This document shows positions 60,733-64,000 of a stretch of DNA of 64,000 nt, in pieces. The stretch is from Aureisphaera galaxeae. Its GTDB lineage: Bacteria > Bacteroidota > Bacteroidia > Flavobacteriales > Flavobacteriaceae. Each line of letters starts with the position of its first letter. Position 1 is the stretch's first letter. Both the position numbers and the translations under genes were made by a program. The notes beneath the pieces were generated by a model. The model was given only the letters and a program-made list of their open reading frames with translations, ran no database searches and was not told the origin of the DNA. Location of the stretch: positions 62,001 to 126,000 of the forward strand of contig NZ_JAQQTF010000002.1 in assembly GCF_028561275.1 (NCBI RefSeq), given 5' to 3'.

Positions 60733-60797
60733 TTGGACTCGAACCAAGGACACCCTGATTAACAGTCAGGTGCTCTAACCAACTGAGCTATGGAGGA
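60724..60797 (-). tRNA. tRNA-Asn (anticodon GTT)
   Basis: On the minus strand: 7-bp acceptor TCCTCCA/TGGAGGA, D arm GCTC..GAGC, anticodon stem CCTGA/TCAGG around the loop CTGTTAA (anticodon GTT), T arm CTTGG/CCAAG with loop TTCGAGT, discriminator G. No encoded CCA. 74 nt. A consensus promoter lies upstream and a terminator hairpin downstream, so it is transcribed alone. Confidence 0.96.
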
Positions 60798-60871
60798 TTT
60801 TATGTCAATTTTTAACCCTTTTTCTCGGGTTGCGATCTCCGAAGCAATACCATTTATTGCGTAGGAGGGTG

Positions 60872-60900
60872 CAAATATAAATTAAATTTTATCCGCGCAA
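60872..60900 (-). promoter_or_regulatory. Consensus promoter of tRNA-Asn
   Basis: On the minus strand TTG (60900-60898), an 18-base spacer, then TATATTTG (60879-60872). This matches the Bacteroidota consensus TTG-N17-23-TAnnTTTG in both elements and spacing. It lies about 75 bp before the tRNA start and just after the rseP stop. Confidence 0.8.
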
Positions 60901-60919
60901 AAAAGAATTTTGCATTTTT

Positions 60920-62269
60920 TTACTTCGTTATCGCTCGGTAGATATCGTTACCATTAGCGAACAACAATAATGCGATCAATAAAAAGAAACCAACAACCTG
61001 TGCATACTCCATGAATTTGTCGCCCGGCTTACGCCCAGTAACCATTTCCCAAAGCAAGAACATCACGTGGCCCCCATCCAATGCGGGGATCGGTAATAAG
61101 TTAAGTACCCCCAACATAATGGAAAGGAAAGCTGTTAGTTTCCAGAAATCTTCCCAACTCCATTCCGAAGGGAAAATGTCGTAAATGGCCTTAAAACCAC
61201 CTACACCTTTATAGGCCCCTGTTTTAGGGTTCACAATCTTCTTAAGCTGCCCCCAATAATTGGAAATTTGCTTTACGAATTTATCGGTACCTACCCCAAA
61301 GCTTTCACCAAAGGAATAATGCTTTCTTGTTAAGGCAAAGTAACCTTCAGGCAGATCGGTAAAACGTTCTACCTTTCCAACAGGATAAATACCCATCTTG
61401 CCTTCGTCCGTTACCTTTAAGGGAACTTGGATATTCTTTCCATCCCGAACAACATCGGCCATGATATCCTGACCTTTGTAATTGAGTAGGGTAGGAACTA
61501 AAACGTCATAGTATTTGGTGGGTTGCCCGTCGATCCCTACGATAAGATCTCCTTTCTCAAAATCACCATCTTTGTTCGGAGAGGCATCGTCTACCCGTCC
61601 TACCATAAAAGGAATTCTCAATTCCAGTAAGGATACATCGTTTTGATCGGTGATTCTCCCAAGGAAATCCTCAGGAAGGTCAATAGTTTTTTGAACACCA
61701 CCTTGCTTTTCGATGGTAATTTTCTCTCCCAAAATCATAGCGGAGCGCATGTCCTGATAATTGGTAAAGGTTTCTCCGTCGATAGAAACAACCTTATCCC
61801 CGGTTTCGATTCCTAACTCCTGTAGTACCGGATTCTCTACCCAGTAACCATCTTCTATACTGTTGGTAGCTACCGTTAAATCACCATAAATAGCAGAGGC
61901 AAAAACGTAAATAAGCAATGCCAAAATGAAGTTTACAATCACTCCACCCAACATTATGATTAATCGCTGCCAAGCTTTTTTACTTCGGAATTCCCAAGGC
62001 TGTGGGGGTTGGGCCATCTGCTCCTTGTCCATGCTCTCATCGATCATCCCCGAAATTTTCACATATCCCCCCAAAGGAAGCCAACCAATTCCGTATACGG
62101 TCTCCCCAATCTTCTTTCTGAAAAGGGCATATTTTATATCGAAGAAAAGGAAAAACTTCTCCACACGGGTTTTAAAGGCCCGAGCAGGAAGATAATGCCC
62201 AAATTCATGCAAAACGATGAGCAGGGAAAGGCTCAGCAGGAATTGGGATATTTTTATAACGATTTCCAT
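60920..62269 (-). CDS. rseP: Site-2 protease, RseP/S2P family
   Basis: 449 residues. Metal motif VLHEFGHYLPAR (His21, Glu22, His25) in the first membrane helix; PDZ-like domains in the middle (DKVVSIDGETFTNYQDM, GDLIVGIDGQPTKYYDV); the third zinc ligand in LPIPALDGGHVMFLLWEM and a last membrane helix. RseP-type proteases cut membrane-bound anti-sigma factors and signal peptide remnants within the bilayer. It is divergent from the SCO gene. The tRNA-Asn promoter begins just after its stop. Confidence 0.95.
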   Translation of the reverse strand: MEIVIKISQFLLSLSLLIVLHEFGHYLPARAFKTRVEKFFLFFDIKYALFRKKIGETVYGIGWLPLGGYVKISGMIDESMDKEQMAQPPQPWEFRSKKAWQRLIIMLGGVIVNFILALLIYVFASAIYGDLTVATNSIEDGYWVENPVLQELGIETGDKVVSIDGETFTNYQDMRSAMILGEKITIEKQGGVQKTIDLPEDFLGRITDQNDVSLLELRIPFMVGRVDDASPNKDGDFEKGDLIVGIDGQPTKYYDVLVPTLLNYKGQDIMADVVRDGKNIQVPLKVTDEGKMGIYPVGKVERFTDLPEGYFALTRKHYSFGESFGVGTDKFVKQISNYWGQLKKIVNPKTGAYKGVGGFKAIYDIFPSEWSWEDFWKLTAFLSIMLGVLNLLPIPALDGGHVMFLLWEMVTGRKPGDKFMEYAQVVGFFLLIALLLFANGNDIYRAITK

Positions 62270-62398
62270 ATAATAGTCTCAAAATTTGAACGACAAAAGT
62301 AACTGAAACTGGGCGGTTAAAAAAATTAATAAATCTTCTTATCCCTTGTATTAGAAAAGTTTTAACGCTTCAAGCAAGCGCATTCCTTTTTTAGGTGG

Positions 62399-62406
62399 TA
62401 ATTTTG
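62399..62406 (+). promoter_or_regulatory. -7 promoter element for the SCO gene
   Basis: TAATTTTG matches TAnnTTTG, 15 bases before the ATG at 62422. Its presence argues for that ATG, because a start at the GTG 62395 would place the promoter inside the gene. No clear -33 TTG seen. Confidence 0.5.
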
Positions 62407-62421
62407 CAGAAAATTATTGGA

Positions 62422-63090
62422 ATGCTCCAGTTCTTTGCTAAATACAAACCCTTTGTAATCGTTTTAGGGATACTTTCCGTCTTCATTATTTACGGTATGT
62501 ATACTGCCCTAAAGCCCGTTCCCAAACTGAAGGTCTATCAGCCTGCCGATTTCGATCCAGAATTGGTAGATACCACCCTTCAACACGTAAAGAAATACCA
62601 CACTATATCCGATTTTGCTCTGACAAACCAGAATGGGGAAACCGTCACCCAAAAAACCTACGAAAACAAAATCTACGTGGCCGACTTTTTCTTCACCACT
62701 TGCCAAACCATTTGTCCGATCATGACGGATCATATGTTGGAGATTCAGAAAGAACTAAAAGAAGAAAAGGATATACTGCTACTGTCGCATACCGTAACAC
62801 CGGAAATAGATACCATTGCACAATTAAAACGATATGCCACCGAAAAAGGAGTGGATGACTTGAAATGGAACTTGGTAACAGGCGATAAGAAACAGATTTA
62901 CGATTTGGCGCGAAAATCGTATTTAGTCGTGAAAGATATACCGGGCGTGGAGAGCTACGGAATGATACACACCGAGAATTTTGTATTGGTAGATCCTCAA
63001 AGGCGTATCCGTGGCTTGTACGACGGAACGGATCCCGAAGAAATCCAACGGCTTTTGGAGGATATCGAGATTCTGAAGAATGAAAAATAA
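62422..63090 (+). CDS. SCO1/SenC-family copper-binding redox protein
   Basis: Start at the ATG 62422 (222 residues). A signal-anchor helix (VIVLGILSVFIIYGMY) is followed by a thioredoxin-like domain with FFTTCQTICPIM (Cys94 and Cys98) and a late His in GMIHTENFVLVD, the three copper ligands of SCO proteins. These help load the CuA site of cytochrome c oxidase or act as thiol reductases. It lies 87 bp before feoA; co-transcription is possible but feoA has its own -7 element. Confidence 0.92.
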   Translation: MLQFFAKYKPFVIVLGILSVFIIYGMYTALKPVPKLKVYQPADFDPELVDTTLQHVKKYHTISDFALTNQNGETVTQKTYENKIYVADFFFTTCQTICPIMTDHMLEIQKELKEEKDILLLSHTVTPEIDTIAQLKRYATEKGVDDLKWNLVTGDKKQIYDLARKSYLVVKDIPGVESYGMIHTENFVLVDPQRRIRGLYDGTDPEEIQRLLEDIEILKNEK

Positions 63091-63139
63091 CGCCCCAATG
63101 GAATCGATCCAAAACCTTTACGATTCCACATTTTTCTAC

Positions 63140-63147
63140 TACATTTG
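63140..63147 (+). promoter_or_regulatory. -7 promoter element for feoAB
   Basis: TACATTTG matches the TAnnTTTG consensus, 30 bases before the feoA ATG. No convincing TTG at -33. No Fur-box-like inverted repeat was noticed nearby. Confidence 0.5.
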
Positions 63148-63177
63148 CACTGTTTAAAATTATTCTAAATAAGAAAC

Positions 63178-63405
63178 ATGCCCACCATTGCAAATCTTAA
63201 AAAAGGGGAACGTGCCATTATCAAGCAATTTTCCATCGATTTGGTTCCCTTAAAGTTATTGGAAATGGGCTGCCTTCCGGGAAATGAAGTGTTCCTCGTT
63301 CAAACGGCACCTTTTCGTGACCCACTTTACCTTAACATCAATGGGAGCCATTTGGCCATTCGCAAGGATACTGCCGCTCAGATTGAAATAGAATTGATCT
63401 CCTAA
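63178..63405 (+). CDS. feoA: Ferrous iron transport protein A, SH3-like
   Basis: 75 residues with the FeoA pattern LKKGERAIIKQFSI, LLEMGCLPGNEVFL, DPLYLNINGSHLAIRKDTA. FeoA is a small cytoplasmic SH3-fold protein needed for iron(II) uptake by FeoB. It ends two bases before the feoB ATG, so the two form an operon. Confidence 0.93.
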   Translation: MPTIANLKKGERAIIKQFSIDLVPLKLLEMGCLPGNEVFLVQTAPFRDPLYLNINGSHLAIRKDTAAQIEIELIS

Positions 63406-63407
63406 GT

Positions 63408-64000
63408 ATGGCAAAACAGTTTAATGTTGCACTTATTGGTAACCCAAACACAGGAAAAACATCCGTTTTTAACCGACTTACCGGCCTTAATCAGAAAGTA
63501 GGGAACTATCCTGGAATTACGGTAGAAAAGAAAGAAGGTATTTGCAAACTCGACCGCGGTGTAAAGGCCCATATTTTGGATCTCCCCGGAACCTATAGCC
63601 TCAATGCTTCTTCTTTAGACGAGAATGTAGTGATAGAGCTCATGCTCAACAAAAACGATAAGGATTATCCCGATGTGGCCGTTGTCGTTTGTGAAATTGA
63701 AAACCTGAAGCGTAATCTACTGCTCTTCACCCAAATAAAGGATTTGGGAATCCCTACCATTTTGGCGATCAACATGTCCGATAGGATGAAGCGCAAGGCG
63801 ATTTCCTTGGACATTGAAAAGCTCGAAGAGCGGCTCGAGACGAAGATTGCGCTCATAAGTTCCCGAAAGAACACAGGATTCGATGCCCTGAAAAGCTTAA
63901 TCGCCAATTACAAACAAATCTCTACCAAACCTTGTTTGGATGCATCGGTCATAGCACCGGAATATTTCGATCAACTGAGGAAGACCTTCCCCAATCAGGA
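63408..64000 (+). CDS. feoB: Ferrous iron transporter FeoB, N-terminal GTPase part, cut by window edge
   Basis: Open to the window end, so only the first 197 codons are visible. The start ATG at 63408 gives MAKQFNVALIGNPNTGKTSVF, where G1 is GNPNTGKT, followed by G3 DLPGTYS, G4 NMSD and the FeoB GDI-like helical part. The membrane permease half lies beyond the window. GTP binding controls Fe(II) uptake. Partner feoA lies directly upstream. Confidence 0.93.
   Translation, partial: MAKQFNVALIGNPNTGKTSVFNRLTGLNQKVGNYPGITVEKKEGICKLDRGVKAHILDLPGTYSLNASSLDENVVIELMLNKNDKDYPDVAVVVCEIENLKRNLLLFTQIKDLGIPTILAINMSDRMKRKAISLDIEKLEERLETKIALISSRKNTGFDALKSLIANYKQISTKPCLDASVIAPEYFDQLRKTFPNQ

Noticed and set aside
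62395-62421. GTG start of the SCO gene at 62395
   Set aside because: It would lie upstream of and overlap the TAATTTTG promoter; the ATG at 62422 gives a better signal anchor.

Overview
The window looks like the chromosome of a marine-type member of the Flavobacteriaceae (Bacteroidota). Support comes from a secreted protein with a type IX secretion C-terminal sorting domain, many LytTR/LytS regulators, a TonB-dependent receptor, a DUF6443/RHS protein, a fused MoaC-MoaB, promoters of the TAnnTTTG (-7) type, and A-rich rather than Shine-Dalgarno leaders. Both window edges cut genes: a TPR/LuxR-type regulator at the left and feoB at the right.

Region 1 (1-5.2 kb) has the regulator, a secreted FG-GAP/VCBS protein, and a membrane protein carrying a deiodinase-like thioredoxin domain with Cys in the selenocysteine position. 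Region 2 (5.3-19.0 kb) is a minus-strand array of 13 genes reading moeA, a ModE-type regulator, a TauE/SafE permease, mobA, moaD, moeB-rhodanese, moaE, moaCB, moaA, fhs, fdhD, fdhB, fdhA. It makes the molybdenum cofactor and the NAD-linked formate dehydrogenase that uses it, and adds formate-THF ligase, so formate can be oxidised or assimilated. A near-ideal ModE palindrome overlaps the -7 element in front of moeA, which suggests molybdate-responsive control of the operon.

Region 3 (19-41 kb) is mixed: hydrolases (one lacking its Ser nucleophile), a Crp/Fnr regulator, a membrane HTH sensor, a MORN-SurE fusion, a trypsin-like protease beside a LytTR regulator, an AraC and a ToxR/CadC-like regulator that share a 44-bp upstream element, lipoproteins, a DUF2911 protein and two convergent LytS/LytTR two-component pairs. 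Region 4 (41-50 kb) holds two giant RHS-type secreted proteins, the second with a variable C-terminal tail and no obvious immunity gene.

Region 5 (50-60 kb) has a DUF2306/beta-lactamase/TPR fusion, another LytTR membrane regulator, a TonB receptor, a CPBP protease, an XRE-DUF4870 protein, a DUF547 protein, and a ToxR-like regulator next to a gluzincin peptidase. Region 6 (60-64 kb) has tRNA-Asn, a small GIY-YIG nuclease gene flanked by 112-bp direct repeats that include the tRNA 3' end, a dispersed element resembling a tRNA 3' half, rseP, a SCO protein, feoA and the start of feoB.

The most unusual material is the GIY-YIG/tRNA-Asn repeat structure, the paired 44-bp element, the MORN-SurE fusion, the deiodinase-like protein and several helically phased direct repeats beside regulator genes. 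All functional statements rest on reading motifs by eye; no database search was run.
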